Positions 8,472-17,550 are shown, numbered from the stretch's first letter. The stretch: 64,000 bases of DNA from an uncultured Christensenella sp. (GCA_949287655.1 CASEHD010000001.1:1-64000); one strand, 5' to 3'. The notes: generated by a model from the sequence alone, not told the origin. Made by a program: numbers and translations.

Positions 8472-10250
8472 TTAAGTAAACAGTTCGTAGTCGTCCTGTT
8501 TTTCGACGAACGCTATGTCTGTCGCCTTTTCCAGGACGCGGCGGTTGTCGACGTCGCCGACAGCGTGTTCAAGATAATATACCACCATCTTGACAAAGGT
8601 CTGATAATCCTCTATCTTGTCAGCCTTATTCTGCGAAATAAGCGCCGCCATAACGCGTTCTACCGCGTCGTCGAGCTGTTTATGAGAATATTTGCCTTCC
8701 ATCGCGCCCTTTATGCGAAGCGTCACGTACGCGCGCCTGAAAACAAGGTCTGAATTGTCGATTATTCTGGGCGCCCTGGTGTTCATTCTGTACATTCTGC
8801 CGTCGTGGACGTAATATATCACGCTCGCCGACGAATAGAGGAACATACAGGTGATTATCTCCTCTTTGAGCACCGGCGTAATGTCGTCGTCTAAAAGCAT
8901 ATCCGCGACGCGTTCCCTCATATCGGCAAGCTGTTTGCTGTTGCTGAGGAATATCGCGAAAGTGATGATGCCCATCTTTTCGTCGACAGCATAATTATCC
9001 AGTCCGAAACGGATAAAATATTCGTATGCGGTAAGTTTGTCGCCTACTTTCAGAAGGGCGTTTTTCAGTTCTCTGTCCGTGCCCGCCATACGCGTGCCTT
9101 CGCGCGTCGTGCGCATAGGAAGAAAGCGGATGATGTCGTCGAGTCCCGCCCTCATATCCGCGCTCATTTCAAGCGGCGCAAAGTCATAGAACGACGGCTT
9201 TATCCGACAGTCCGCGTACTTTTCAAGATAGAGTTTCACGAATTTCGCGTCGTCCTGATCGCCCATAAGCGCGACCTGCGCGTTTATCACTTTGAGCGCC
9301 TCGTCTCTCTTCCCGCAAAGATTGAGCGCGATCGCGTACATTTTGCTGTAATAATAATAGTCCGGATCTTCGATCGCGAGAGCGCGCGAAAGTTCAAGCA
9401 GCTTTTCGTTGTACCCGCATGAGACGAACGCCGCAAATATATCCCTCAGTCCTTTCAGGTCGTCAGAATCCACCGCGTCGATAAGTCTGTCCGCGACTTC
9501 GCCCGCGGTGTAGTCGTCGCCGAGGATATGCGCCGCGTTGAATTTTATGCAGAGCGCGGCAACGTCCGAAGAGACTATCTCCAGCACTTTGTCGGCGTAA
9601 ACGACGGCTTTTTCGCAGTCGAAACGCAGACAGCAACGCGCTATTATTCTGTAAAATTCGCAAGTATATTCGCCTGCAAGGTCGATTTTGCCCAAAAGGT
9701 AATTCGCCGCCTGTCGGCACTTTCCCTTTTCGACCATCTCTTTGGCTTCCTGCATTATCGCAAAGACGTTTTCGTCCGGCATCGGCTCCCCGTCCAGCCC
9801 GTCCATAGGCTGAGAGAAGTTCTGCAGAGACATGGCAAAATCGCGGAAAGCCCTTTCCAGCACCTTCCTTTCACCTTCGGGCGCGGACGAAAAATCAAGA
9901 GTGTCCTTGACGAGTCCGAAATAATATCCGACCGCCTCGGCGTTTTCCATCTGGATATTGTTGTTGACCAACTCTCTTATTATAGGCTTTACGGAGGCGT
10001 CCTTTACATTGCCGCCCGTCTTCATATATTGCTTTAACGCACGATGCAGATAGTAGTTGGACACGGGATAATTGTTCATTTCGGCAAACGCAACGCCGCG
10101 CGCCTTGTCGGCGCGCATGTCGCGGAGCCCGAAACGGTTGAGCATTCTGACGCATTCTGCGGACTTGCCCTTCGCGAGCATGCCTTCCGCCAGTTTTATT
10201 ATCTGCTCGGGATCAAAATCATTCGGTGTCGGAACGGTTATTCTTGTCAT
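8472..10250 (-). CDS. TPR-like helical repeat protein, function unknown
   Basis: 592 residues, soluble and almost wholly helical. Degenerate tetratricopeptide-like repeats run from about residue 15 to 340 (AEGMLAKGKSAECVRMLNRF; AKEMVEKGKCRQAANYLLGK; IALNLCGKRDEALKVINAQ). The C-terminal half lacks clear repeats. ATG 10250 is chosen because AGGAAG lies 4 bases upstream; the longer frame opens on TTG. The start overlaps the 3' end of hslO by 32 bases, so translation is probably coupled. Scaffold roles are typical of such repeats. No catalytic motif is visible. Confidence 0.8.
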   Translation of the reverse strand: MTRITVPTPNDFDPEQIIKLAEGMLAKGKSAECVRMLNRFGLRDMRADKARGVAFAEMNNYPVSNYYLHRALKQYMKTGGNVKDASVKPIIRELVNNNIQMENAEAVGYYFGLVKDTLDFSSAPEGERKVLERAFRDFAMSLQNFSQPMDGLDGEPMPDENVFAIMQEAKEMVEKGKCRQAANYLLGKIDLAGEYTCEFYRIIARCCLRFDCEKAVVYADKVLEIVSSDVAALCIKFNAAHILGDDYTAGEVADRLIDAVDSDDLKGLRDIFAAFVSCGYNEKLLELSRALAIEDPDYYYYSKMYAIALNLCGKRDEALKVINAQVALMGDQDDAKFVKLYLEKYADCRIKPSFYDFAPLEMSADMRAGLDDIIRFLPMRTTREGTRMAGTDRELKNALLKVGDKLTAYEYFIRFGLDNYAVDEKMGIITFAIFLSNSKQLADMRERVADMLLDDDITPVLKEEIITCMFLYSSASVIYYVHDGRMYRMNTRAPRIIDNSDLVFRRAYVTLRIKGAMEGKYSHKQLDDAVERVMAALISQNKADKIEDYQTFVKMVVYYLEHAVGDVDNRRVLEKATDIAFVEKQDDYELFT

Positions 10251-11112
10251 CTGCTTCCTCAAATATTCTATCTACGTCCTCTTTCGTAAATTCCCGGGTC
10301 TTGTGACAGAAATCGCAATGGAATTCTATCTTCCCGTTTTCTTTTATTATGTCGAGCGCGTCTTTCTTTCCGATCGATATCAATATGCGCTCCATAGCCT
10401 CTCTGCTGCAACTGCATACATACGCCGGGTAAGTCGGCTGCAACGCCTTTATCTCAAAATGTCCGAAGTACTCGTCGATCAGGGTCGACGGCGTATGCTT
10501 TTCGACGATGTCGTCCATATCCTTGAAATTTCTGACGACGTCCGCAAGCGTTTCCTCTATCTCGGGAGGACAACCGGGCATGGGTTGAACTATGACCGCG
10601 CCCGCCGCCTTTACGCTGCCGTCTTCGTTGAGTTTTACGCCTGTCGCGATCGCGCTGGGCAGCTGCTCCGAGATCGTAAAATAGTACGCGAAATCGGCGT
10701 CAACGCTTCCGTTTACCAGCTTTACCGTGCCGTTATACGGCTCTTTCAGACCGAAATCCTTTATCACGGTCAGTCTGCCGTTCTTCCCGATCACGTCGCT
10801 TACCGGGCGCATCTCTTCGCCCGCAAAACAATCGGGGTTATCCATACGGCAACGCACCTTTGAGCCGCAGTCGCCGCATACTATTATGTTTCCGCCCGCG
10901 CCGCCGCCGTCGACGATGAGCGTAAGCTTGTGTTTCAGCCCCTTGAAGCCGGCGCTCATGAATACGCCCATGGCGAGCACTCTCGCAAGAGCGTTGGTCG
11001 CGCTCTTCGACGTGCCGTGTATCCTGCGAGCCGCTTCGGCGGTCTCTGTGCAATCTATTGCGGTCACTATCGCCTTTCCTTCGAAAAGCATAGACCTTAA
11101 AAGTATATCCAT
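10219..11112 (-). CDS. hslO: Redox-regulated chaperone Hsp33
   Basis: A holdase that is switched on when oxidation releases a zinc ion from its C-terminal cysteines. The 297-residue length is normal. The four zinc ligands are present as C233-x-C235 (VCSCSRE) and C266-x2-C269 (HCDFCH). Upstream lie the family segments GAGGNIIVCGD and VIVQPMPGCP. The stop of the methyltransferase gene overlaps its start as TAATG. Association with an HD hydrolase and a TPR protein is unusual. Confidence 0.95.
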   Translation of the reverse strand: MDILLRSMLFEGKAIVTAIDCTETAEAARRIHGTSKSATNALARVLAMGVFMSAGFKGLKHKLTLIVDGGGAGGNIIVCGDCGSKVRCRMDNPDCFAGEEMRPVSDVIGKNGRLTVIKDFGLKEPYNGTVKLVNGSVDADFAYYFTISEQLPSAIATGVKLNEDGSVKAAGAVIVQPMPGCPPEIEETLADVVRNFKDMDDIVEKHTPSTLIDEYFGHFEIKALQPTYPAYVCSCSREAMERILISIGKKDALDIIKENGKIEFHCDFCHKTREFTKEDVDRIFEEADDKNNRSDTE

Positions 11113-11828
11113 TACAATTTTTCGCAGACCCAGACAATACGCGCGGTTTTCGCGCCGACCTCTTTCATCGTCCGGAAATCGTACGCTTTGAAAGAAAACA
11201 TGCCTTTCATCGCGTTTTCGATATCCTCGCGGGTGTGGGCGTACTGGGTATGCTCCTCCGTCTGTTTGATGTATCTGCCGTCCTTCTCTCTTATGAAGAA
11301 GGTCAGTTCCATTTTCACGCCGCCTTTGAATTGCGTGTTCGTCCAGAGGTAGGTCAGATCATCGTAATCCTCGAAAAACACGTTGTCGGCTATGATCTTT
11401 TTGATCTTGTATTCGCTGGACGCGTCGAATATAAGCTTACCGCCCTCTTTGAGAATACAAGCCGCGTTTTTGAAAAACACGGCGAGATTTTTCGGCTTTA
11501 TATAGTTTATCCCGTCGCATACGCAGGTCGCGAAGTCGACCGGCTTATGCGGTCTGAAAGTCGTCGCGTCCGCCTGTACAAAAACGGGTCTGACCCCCGC
11601 TTCTCTCGCGTTCTGCGCCGCGCGGCCGAGCATTTCAGGGCTTATGTCCGCGCCGGTCATCCTCTTGCCCCTCTTTGCGAGGGCTACCGTTATCGCGCCG
11701 CTGCCGCAGCACAGGTCTACGCCCTCTTCACCGAGACTTGACCTGTCAAGCAACGCGAGATACCCGGCGTAGTCGAAGTCGGTCATCAGCCGGTCGTAAT
11801 ACGCTGCAAGACAGCCGTAACCGTTCAT
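11112..11828 (-). CDS. Class I SAM-dependent methyltransferase
   Basis: 238 residues with a Rossmann methyltransferase core. Motif I is GVDLCCGSGAITVALAKRG at about 35-53, followed by MTGADISPEMLGRA (motif II) and VDFATCVCDGINYI (motif IV region). Small-molecule methyltransferases of the YqeM/UbiE type look similar, so the substrate is undefined. Its start overlaps the stop of the upstream membrane gene (ATGA), and its stop overlaps hslO. Confidence 0.85.
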   Translation of the reverse strand: MNGYGCLAAYYDRLMTDFDYAGYLALLDRSSLGEEGVDLCCGSGAITVALAKRGKRMTGADISPEMLGRAAQNAREAGVRPVFVQADATTFRPHKPVDFATCVCDGINYIKPKNLAVFFKNAACILKEGGKLIFDASSEYKIKKIIADNVFFEDYDDLTYLWTNTQFKGGVKMELTFFIREKDGRYIKQTEEHTQYAHTREDIENAMKGMFSFKAYDFRTMKEVGAKTARIVWVCEKL

Positions 11829-12826
11829 CTTTTCTTTCCTTTCTTAGGATTGGCGCGCTGCGCCTTAGCCGCTTCTTTAAGCTGCTGCTTCCTCTGCATC
11901 TGCGCGTTCTTTGCCGCCTGTTCCTGCTCGTATTCGTACATCTGGTTGACGAGAAGATCGTTGCAGAAATTGCCGAACGCGACGTTGAGTGTGATATACA
12001 GCCCCGCGCCCACCGTTATCATCGCGATATATACGATATACTTGACGATGTTTACCATTATAAGGAACATCGGCGCCACGAGAATTACCGTCAGCATCAG
12101 CGCCAGCAAGAACATTATTATCGCCGATATGCAGCTGTTCTTTATTTGATCCTTATAGCCGAATCTGAAAGATATCGACGTCGGAAGGAATACCGCCGCG
12201 AACATCATCGACAAAAGTCCGAGAAGAAGCGAGCATATGCTCCACACCCATATACCCGCGTTTGCGGAACCGACCGTAGACATAAGGCGTATAAGCTCAA
12301 TCGTGCCGCAAGCCGCGCTCGTTCCGACCAGCCCCAGGTAGGTAAAGGTGATGAGGAATTTCCACCAGTGAAGTTTTATTCCTCTGAAGAAGTGCTTCAA
12401 AACCTTGACTTCAACTCCCCAGTAATAGTTTCTGATGCAGTGATATGCGCCCGCAAGCCCTATCGAAAGTATCATAAGCCCCGGCGTGAAGAAGTAAAGG
12501 AAAAAGTCGCTTCTTATACCGTATATCATATTTATGCCGGCTACGGTGTCGTCGACAAGCCCGTATCCTATGCCGAGAAAGCCTGAAAAGCTGTAACCCG
12601 CTTCCGCTATCTGATTCTGTTCGTACATCGGCATTAAAAATATGAACATCACGATGAGCGGCAACGCGAAAACATCCAGCATAAGGTTGATCGCCAGCAT
12701 GTTTTTCAGATTGGAGCCGAATACCGAGAACGCCTTGCGTATCCTTCCCCTTTCGCCGTAATCCCTTTCGGGTCCGAGATCCTTGCCCAAAGTCATCTTT
12801 GAAGCAAGCAGTGTCAACTTAGACAT
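11825..12826 (-). CDS. Multi-pass membrane protein, YesL (DUF624)-like
   Basis: 333 residues with about six hydrophobic helices from residue 40 to 290 and a lysine/alanine-rich charged tail (about 298-333). The segment CIRNYYWGVEVKVLKHFFRG then KLHWWKFLIT matches the arginine/tryptophan-rich loop of YesL/DUF624 proteins, which often sit by transport or sugar genes. The start at MSKLTLL is set by CAGGAG 7 bases upstream. It is the first gene of the operon that ends with the HD protein. Confidence 0.75.
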   Translation of the reverse strand: MSKLTLLASKMTLGKDLGPERDYGERGRIRKAFSVFGSNLKNMLAINLMLDVFALPLIVMFIFLMPMYEQNQIAEAGYSFSGFLGIGYGLVDDTVAGINMIYGIRSDFFLYFFTPGLMILSIGLAGAYHCIRNYYWGVEVKVLKHFFRGIKLHWWKFLITFTYLGLVGTSAACGTIELIRLMSTVGSANAGIWVWSICSLLLGLLSMMFAAVFLPTSISFRFGYKDQIKNSCISAIIMFLLALMLTVILVAPMFLIMVNIVKYIVYIAMITVGAGLYITLNVAFGNFCNDLLVNQMYEYEQEQAAKNAQMQRKQQLKEAAKAQRANPKKGKKR

Positions 12827-12863
12827 ATATACTCCTGAGAATAATAAAAATGTTGTACACATT

Positions 12864-12892
12864 ATTTTACACTACTTTTATAAAAAGAGCAA
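12864..12892 (-). promoter_or_regulatory. Promoter of the YesL-like/hslO operon
   Basis: On the minus strand TTGCTC (12892-12887), 17 bases, TAAAAT (12869-12864), about 40 bases before the first gene. It is back to back with the lysine-riboswitch promoter. Confidence 0.55.
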
Positions 12893-12934
12893 TAGAATTA
12901 TCGTCAACTATTTGCAAAATTAAGCGAAAAATGC

Positions 12935-12963
12935 TTTACATAACGGTTGCTTTATGTTATTAT
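12935..12963 (+). promoter_or_regulatory. Promoter of the lysine riboswitch-asd operon
   Basis: TTTACA (12935-12940), 17 bases, TATTAT (12958-12963). The predicted start near 12970 falls at the first base pairs of the riboswitch. Confidence 0.7.
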
Positions 12964-12971
12964 TGTTCAAA

Positions 12972-13131
12972 GCAATAGAGGCGCGGTACTCATCAGTACG
13001 CGGGGCAACGTTTCAGGGAACGCCGCAGAAAGGGTTTACCGCCGAAGTCGCTCTTCTTCCTTGAAAGGTCTGCGGCTGGATGCGGAGTTAAGAGCTCCGG
13101 ATCTGTCATCGTACGATGGAGCGCTATTTGC
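12972..13131 (+). promoter_or_regulatory. Lysine riboswitch (L box)
   Basis: The conserved lysine-aptamer blocks occur in order: GAGGCGCG after the 5' closing strand, AGTACGCGGGG, AAGGGTTTACCGCCGAAG, GGCTGGA, CTGTCAT and TGGAGCGCTATT. The closing stem P1 pairs GCAATAG (12972-12978) with CTATTTGC (13124-13131). A terminator follows and then asd-dapA-dapB, the lysine/diaminopimelate pathway. By family precedent, lysine binding favours the terminator and lowers expression. Confidence 0.95.
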
Positions 13132-13157
13132 GGAAACCTTTATTTGATTTCCCTTTT

Positions 13158-13187
13158 CCGTTCTTTCGTCGAGAGAACGGATTTTTT
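13158..13187 (+). terminator. Riboswitch-controlled terminator
   Basis: CCGTTCT (13158-13164) pairs with AGAACGG (13174-13180), followed by A and six T residues. It lies between the aptamer and the asd start, where the L-box expression platform belongs. Confidence 0.85.
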
Positions 13188-13252
13188 ATTCCCCTTTGCT
13201 CAACAAAACGCGATAAAATATTCGGCTTAAGCCGCAAAATACAGGAGTTATT

Positions 13253-14272
13253 ATGAAAAAGTACAACATAGCCGTCGTCGGCGCGACCGGCATGGTCGGC
13301 AACAAATTCCTCGAAGTTCTGGCGGAGAAAAAACTCCCCGTCGAAAACTATTACCTCTACGCTTCCGCTAAAAGCGCGGGCAAGAAGGTCAATTTTATGG
13401 GCAAAGACTATACGGTCATAGAACTGACCGAAGAAAACGTCCTCGACAAGAAGATAGATATCGCGCTGTTTTCCGCAGGCGGTTCCACCAGCGCCAGATT
13501 CGCGCCCGTTTTCGCTAAGCACGGCGCGGTCGTCATCGACAATTCCAGTCAGTGGCGTATGCACGATGACGTTCCGCTCGTTGTTCCGGAAGTCAATCCG
13601 CAGGATATCGATTGGAATCACGGCATCATCGCCAACCCCAACTGCTCTACCATTCAGGCAATGGTCGCTCTTAAACCGCTTTACGACAAATACGGCATAA
13701 AGAGAATAGTTTACAGCACCTACCAGGCGGTCAGCGGCGCCGGCGTCGCGGGTTACAACGACCTTATGGAAGGCGTCAAGGCGTTTAGCAAGGGCGAAAC
13801 TTACAAGACTCAGAAATTCCCCTATCAGATCGTCAACAACTGTCTGCCCCATATCGACGTGTTCCTCGACAACGGCTATACCAAAGAGGAAGAAAAAATG
13901 ATCAAAGAGACCAAAAAAATACTTGGCGATCAGAATATCAAGGTCACCGCTACGACCGTACGCGTGCCCGTCCTCAACTCTCACAGCGAATCCATCAACG
14001 TTGAATTCAATAAGCCCTGCACCAAGGAAGGCGTCATCGAAGCGCTCAAGGGACAAAAAGGCATAGTAGTCGTCGACGACGTCGCTAATCTCAAGTACCC
14101 GATGCCCGTCGACGCTACCGGTCACGACGAAGTGTTTGTCGGCAGAATAAGGATCGACGATACCGTAGAAAGCGGCGTAAACCTGTGGGTCGTCGCAGAC
14201 AATATCCGCAAGGGCGCGGCTTCCAACGCCGTCCAGATCGCGGAATACATGATAGAAAACGGAAAAATCTAA
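13253..14272 (+). CDS. asd: Aspartate-semialdehyde dehydrogenase
   Basis: Reduces aspartyl phosphate to aspartate semialdehyde with NADPH. The product leads to lysine/diaminopimelate, threonine and methionine. The 339-residue protein has the nucleotide-binding loop GATGMVG at 10-16 and the catalytic cysteine C131 in ANPNCSTIQ. AGGAG lies 7 bases before the ATG. It is the first gene of the lysine-riboswitch operon; no aspartokinase is adjacent. Confidence 0.96.
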   Translation: MKKYNIAVVGATGMVGNKFLEVLAEKKLPVENYYLYASAKSAGKKVNFMGKDYTVIELTEENVLDKKIDIALFSAGGSTSARFAPVFAKHGAVVIDNSSQWRMHDDVPLVVPEVNPQDIDWNHGIIANPNCSTIQAMVALKPLYDKYGIKRIVYSTYQAVSGAGVAGYNDLMEGVKAFSKGETYKTQKFPYQIVNNCLPHIDVFLDNGYTKEEEKMIKETKKILGDQNIKVTATTVRVPVLNSHSESINVEFNKPCTKEGVIEALKGQKGIVVVDDVANLKYPMPVDATGHDEVFVGRIRIDDTVESGVNLWVVADNIRKGAASNAVQIAEYMIENGKI

Positions 14273-14284
14273 TTCTTTGCAGAG

Positions 14285-15172
14285 GTGAAAGATATGTTTA
14301 AGGGTCTCGGCACGGCGATGATAACGCCGTTTGACGCAGACGGAGCGGTTGATTTTTCCGCTCTCGAAAAAATTGTAGACGGTCAGCTCAACGGCAGCGT
14401 CGACGCGCTTTTCGTATGCGGCACTACCGGCGAACCGCCGACAATGAACGCGGCGGAAAGAGAAAAGGTCGTAAAGTCGGTCATCGAACAGGTGAACGGC
14501 AGGATTCCGGTCTTCGTAGGCACGGGAAGCAACGACTGCGCGCATGCGGTCGAGATGAGCAAACAGGCTCAGGCTATGGGCGCGGACGGCGTTCTCGCGG
14601 TCACTCCGTACTACAACAAATGCACTCAGGACGGTCTTTTCCTTTACTATAAGGCGATAAACGACGCGATCGACATCCCGATCGTCGCATACAACGTTCC
14701 CGGCAGAACGGGCGTAAATATGAAATCCGAGACAGTCGAAAAACTGACCGTGCTCAAAAACGTAAGAGGCGTGAAAGAGGCCAGCGGCAATATCGCTCAG
14801 ATCCTCGAAACATCCAGGCGTATCCGCGGCTCGCAGATAAACCTGTATTCGGGCGACGACTGCATCGCGGTACCGATAATGTCGGTCGGCGGAAGCGGTC
14901 TGATCTCTGTCGCTTCCAACGCGATCCCCGCCGTGATGTCTAAGATGATACACGCATGGCTGGACGGCGATCACGCAAAGGCACTCGATATGCAGATGCA
15001 GTATCAGCCTTTCTTCGACGCGATGTTCCTCGAAGTTAATCCGATACCCGTCAAGACTGCTTGCGCTCTTCTCGGAATGTGCAAACCTTTCATGCGTCTG
15101 CCCCTCACCGCTCTCACCGAAGGCAACAAGGAAAAACTTGAAAAAATCATGAAGGATCTCGCGATCCTGTAA
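14285..15172 (+). CDS. dapA: 4-hydroxy-tetrahydrodipicolinate synthase
   Basis: Condenses pyruvate with aspartate semialdehyde, the first committed lysine step. The 295-residue TIM barrel has GTTGE at 46-50, the active tyrosine Y136 in AYNVPGRTG and the Schiff-base lysine K164 in GVKEASGN. It is 12 bases after asd, with an AGAGGTG ribosome site, and is read from the same riboswitch-controlled transcript. Confidence 0.97.
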   Translation: MKDMFKGLGTAMITPFDADGAVDFSALEKIVDGQLNGSVDALFVCGTTGEPPTMNAAEREKVVKSVIEQVNGRIPVFVGTGSNDCAHAVEMSKQAQAMGADGVLAVTPYYNKCTQDGLFLYYKAINDAIDIPIVAYNVPGRTGVNMKSETVEKLTVLKNVRGVKEASGNIAQILETSRRIRGSQINLYSGDDCIAVPIMSVGGSGLISVASNAIPAVMSKMIHAWLDGDHAKALDMQMQYQPFFDAMFLEVNPIPVKTACALLGMCKPFMRLPLTALTEGNKEKLEKIMKDLAIL

Positions 15173-15181
15173 GGAGAAAAA

Positions 15182-15940
15182 ATGACCAATATCGTAATTT
15201 GCGGCATAGGCGGAAAGATGGGCATTAAGGTGCTCGAAACCTTGCAGAATTTCGACGACGTGACTTGCGTCGGCGGTATCGACGCGTATGCGGATAAAAG
15301 CAAATTTTCCGTACCCGTGTTTGACAAACCGCATGATATAGACGTAAAAGCCGACGTCATCGTCGACTTTTCAAGACCCGAAGCGCTCGACGGACTGCTC
15401 TCTTACGCGACAAAAAACAACCTCGCTCTTGTGCTGGCTACGACCGGCTACTCAAAGGAGCAGGAAGACGCCGTTAAGTCTGCGAGCGAAAAGATCGCCG
15501 TTTTCCGCGCAAGCAATATGTCGGTCGGCGTAAACCTTCTCGTCCACCTTTGCAAAAAGGCGGCGGCGATACTGGGCGACGGCTTCGACGTAGAGATAGT
15601 CGAAACTCATCACAACAAAAAAGTCGACTCTCCGTCCGGCACCGCGCTCACCCTCGCAAACGCGATAAAGGAAGAAAAAGAAGGCTCTTATCTGACCTTC
15701 GGCAGACACGGTAACGACACAAAGCGCAAGAAGGACGAGATCGGCGTGCACGCGGTACGAGGCGGCACCGTCGTCGGCAAGCACGAAGTTCATTTCTTCG
15801 GCGAAGACGAGGTCGTCACCCTTACCCACGAAGCGCACAGCAAAGCGGTATTCGCGCAGGGCGCGATACGCGCGGCGGCGTTCGTCGCCGGTCGCAAGCC
15901 GGGGCTTTATTCAATGCCCGACCTGGTCGCATCCCTTTAA
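15182..15940 (+). CDS. dapB: 4-hydroxy-tetrahydrodipicolinate reductase
   Basis: Reduces the DapA product with NAD(P)H. The 252-residue length is normal. GIGGKMG at 8-14 binds the cofactor. The substrate site HHNKKVDSPSGTA contains H143, H144 and K147. GGAG lies 7 bases upstream. It is the last gene of the operon. Later steps of the pathway are not in this window. Confidence 0.97.
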   Translation: MTNIVICGIGGKMGIKVLETLQNFDDVTCVGGIDAYADKSKFSVPVFDKPHDIDVKADVIVDFSRPEALDGLLSYATKNNLALVLATTGYSKEQEDAVKSASEKIAVFRASNMSVGVNLLVHLCKKAAAILGDGFDVEIVETHHNKKVDSPSGTALTLANAIKEEKEGSYLTFGRHGNDTKRKKDEIGVHAVRGGTVVGKHEVHFFGEDEVVTLTHEAHSKAVFAQGAIRAAAFVAGRKPGLYSMPDLVASL

Positions 15941-15981
15941 ATCAATCCTCTTTCCTGCGGGAAACCGCAAGGATAAACTAC

Positions 15982-16016
15982 AAAAAACGCGGACGGGTAT
16001 TCCCTCCGCGTTTTTT
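15982..16016 (+). terminator. Terminator after dapB
   Basis: ACGCGGA (15987-15993) pairs with TCCGCGT (16005-16011), with an A run before and six T residues after. The A run makes it potentially bidirectional. The 240 bases that follow hold no gene. Confidence 0.85.
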
Positions 16017-16256
16017 ATGTTCGTTTTTCTTCAAAATTTTCAGAAAAAAGCTTTTCGCTTCCGCGGTTACCATACCTTTCAACCGTATTTTATTTCACGC
16101 GGATACCGTCTCTGAATTTACTCTGTGTTCAGACTGCCCGCCAGTACGTTTTAAAGCTTCTTTTCGCGTGTCCTCTACGGTCTTTCGACAATCGCATGCG
16201 CTCGCCGTATAGTGAAGCGCGGCGGACTGCGATCACGACATTATACAGTGCGTCAC

Positions 16257-16286
16257 AAAAAATGCGCCCCGTCCTGCGGGGCGCAA
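16257..16286 (-). terminator. Terminator of the dnaG-rpoD operon
   Basis: On the minus strand TGCGCCCC pairs with GGGGCGCA around a 7-base loop, followed by six T residues (16262-16257). It begins about 20 bases after the stop of the last gene. Confidence 0.9.
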
Positions 16287-16306
16287 TCGCTAAATTCGTA
16301 ACGTTT

Positions 16307-16831
16307 TTATGCATTGTGATATTTGTTGTACGCTTCGGCGTAAGCGCGTTTGAATTCGTCTATCTCCTGTTTATGCTCGGCGATCAGAGGTCCGATCTCC
16401 TGCGTTAAGTAGCTGTGACTCTTATAAACGGTCACCTCAAAATGTCCGGCAAACTTGAGCGCGAGCGCCTGTTCCCAGGTGTATACGATGCCGGTCGTTT
16501 TTGTCACGTTCTTGCCGTTGTCGTCGTAGCAATAAGTCACGCTGTAATAGTCTTTCGCAGAACTTGTGGACTTCAATTCGCATGCGAGGTAAGTCGCTTC
16601 GGCTTTCCTGCCCTTTGCGAGCGTTATCCTGAACGTCAGGTATCTTACCGCATAAGCCGCGGAAAACACGACGGCGAGCGCGCCCGCGAATACCGCGATG
16701 TAAAGCGACGCTTTGGCTGCCTGTATCCCGGAATTGTCACCCCAGACGGCGAGTATCACTATGGGCGCGACTATAAGAACCGCGCCCACGGCGAAACCTA
16801 TGATCATAGATCTTATACCGTTTTTTTTCAT
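16307..16831 (-). CDS. Two-helix membrane protein of unknown function
   Basis: 174 residues. Two hydrophobic helices occupy about 6-30 and 40-62 (MIIGFAVGAVLIVAPIVIL; LYIAVFAGALAVVFSAAYAV). A soluble domain follows (KAEATYLACELK, YYSVTYCYDDNGK, FEVTVYKSHSYL). Its strand pattern is reminiscent of DUF3592-type domains, without a firm match. The ATG lies one base after the TGA of the zinc-ribbon gene, so translation is probably coupled. A longer frame to 17017 only reads through that gene out of phase. Confidence 0.75.
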   Translation of the reverse strand: MKKNGIRSMIIGFAVGAVLIVAPIVILAVWGDNSGIQAAKASLYIAVFAGALAVVFSAAYAVRYLTFRITLAKGRKAEATYLACELKSTSSAKDYYSVTYCYDDNGKNVTKTTGIVYTWEQALALKFAGHFEVTVYKSHSYLTQEIGPLIAEHKQEIDEFKRAYAEAYNKYHNA

Positions 16832-16832
16832 A

Positions 16833-17540
16833 TCACTTCTTGTATACCAGTCTGTTGCAGTTGGGGCAGAATTCCAGTCCGCCGTCCTGTCTGAGTTTTG
16901 CGGCGATATCCTTAGAAAGTTCAAGACCGCAGCCCATACACGAGCTGGTCGCCTCGTCGAAAGGCACGAGCGGCGGGAATTTCGCGATCTCTTTCGCCTT
17001 CTTGTACTTTTCGACAAGCTCCGGCTCTATCGTCTTTTCCAGTTCCTTTTGCGCGAGCATGACCTCTTTCGCCCTGGACTGTATCTCCTGCCTGACCTTT
17101 TCCATTTCGGGAGTGCACTTTTTGACCGCTATGAAGTAGCTGTTCACGTTGGAGAAAAAAGCCTTGGCGTCCGCGTCCAGCTTCATGAGCTCCTTGCGTA
17201 CGTTGTCCAGCTCCTTTTCAATCGCTTCGAGCGCGTTGAAGAGTTTGAGAAGCTGCTTTTCGTAATAATCCGCCTGTTTCACGTCCGTTATCTCGTCAAG
17301 GACGTTGTTGTACTCCTCAATGTCTACAAGGAGTTTTTCGTACTGTTTGGTAAGCCTGTCGACGTTGACGAAATGTTCGCCGATAACGCCGCTCATACGT
17401 TTGCCGTCCTCGATCGCCTGTTTATACAGTTTCATGTATTTGTTATACTGTCTGGTCGCCTCGCTTGTTCTGAACTGCTCGTTGAGCTGGTTTATCTCTC
17501 TGTCGAGACTCTGGTATTTGAGCATACCTTCTATATTCAT
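16833..17540 (-). CDS. Coiled-coil protein with C4 zinc ribbon (CdsZ-like)
   Basis: 235 residues. A long coiled coil spans about 15-180. A C-terminal zinc ribbon follows, with CMGCG and CPNC about 24 residues apart. This layout matches the zf-RING_7/C4-type family (Helicobacter HP0958, Myxococcus CdsZ), implicated in RNA or c-di-GMP-linked processes. In Bacillota it is regularly next to the nif3-like gene, as here, 10 bases downstream. No enzyme activity is expected. Confidence 0.85.
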   Translation of the reverse strand: MNIEGMLKYQSLDREINQLNEQFRTSEATRQYNKYMKLYKQAIEDGKRMSGVIGEHFVNVDRLTKQYEKLLVDIEEYNNVLDEITDVKQADYYEKQLLKLFNALEAIEKELDNVRKELMKLDADAKAFFSNVNSYFIAVKKCTPEMEKVRQEIQSRAKEVMLAQKELEKTIEPELVEKYKKAKEIAKFPPLVPFDEATSSCMGCGLELSKDIAAKLRQDGGLEFCPNCNRLVYKK

Positions 17541-17550
17541 AATTTCTCCT

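Noticed and set aside
7079..8479. 466-codon plus-strand frame over the membrane gene and HD gene
   Set aside because: It runs out of phase through one gene and antisense through another; composition is that of a shadow frame.
13124..15334. 736-codon open frame on the minus strand opposite asd-dapA-dapB
   Set aside because: It is antisense to three clearly real genes with all catalytic residues. It has no ribosome site or recognisable protein, and arises from codon bias.
16833..17017. N-terminal extension of the 174-residue membrane protein
   Set aside because: It overlaps the zinc-ribbon gene out of phase; the ATG at 16831 with the coupled stop is better.
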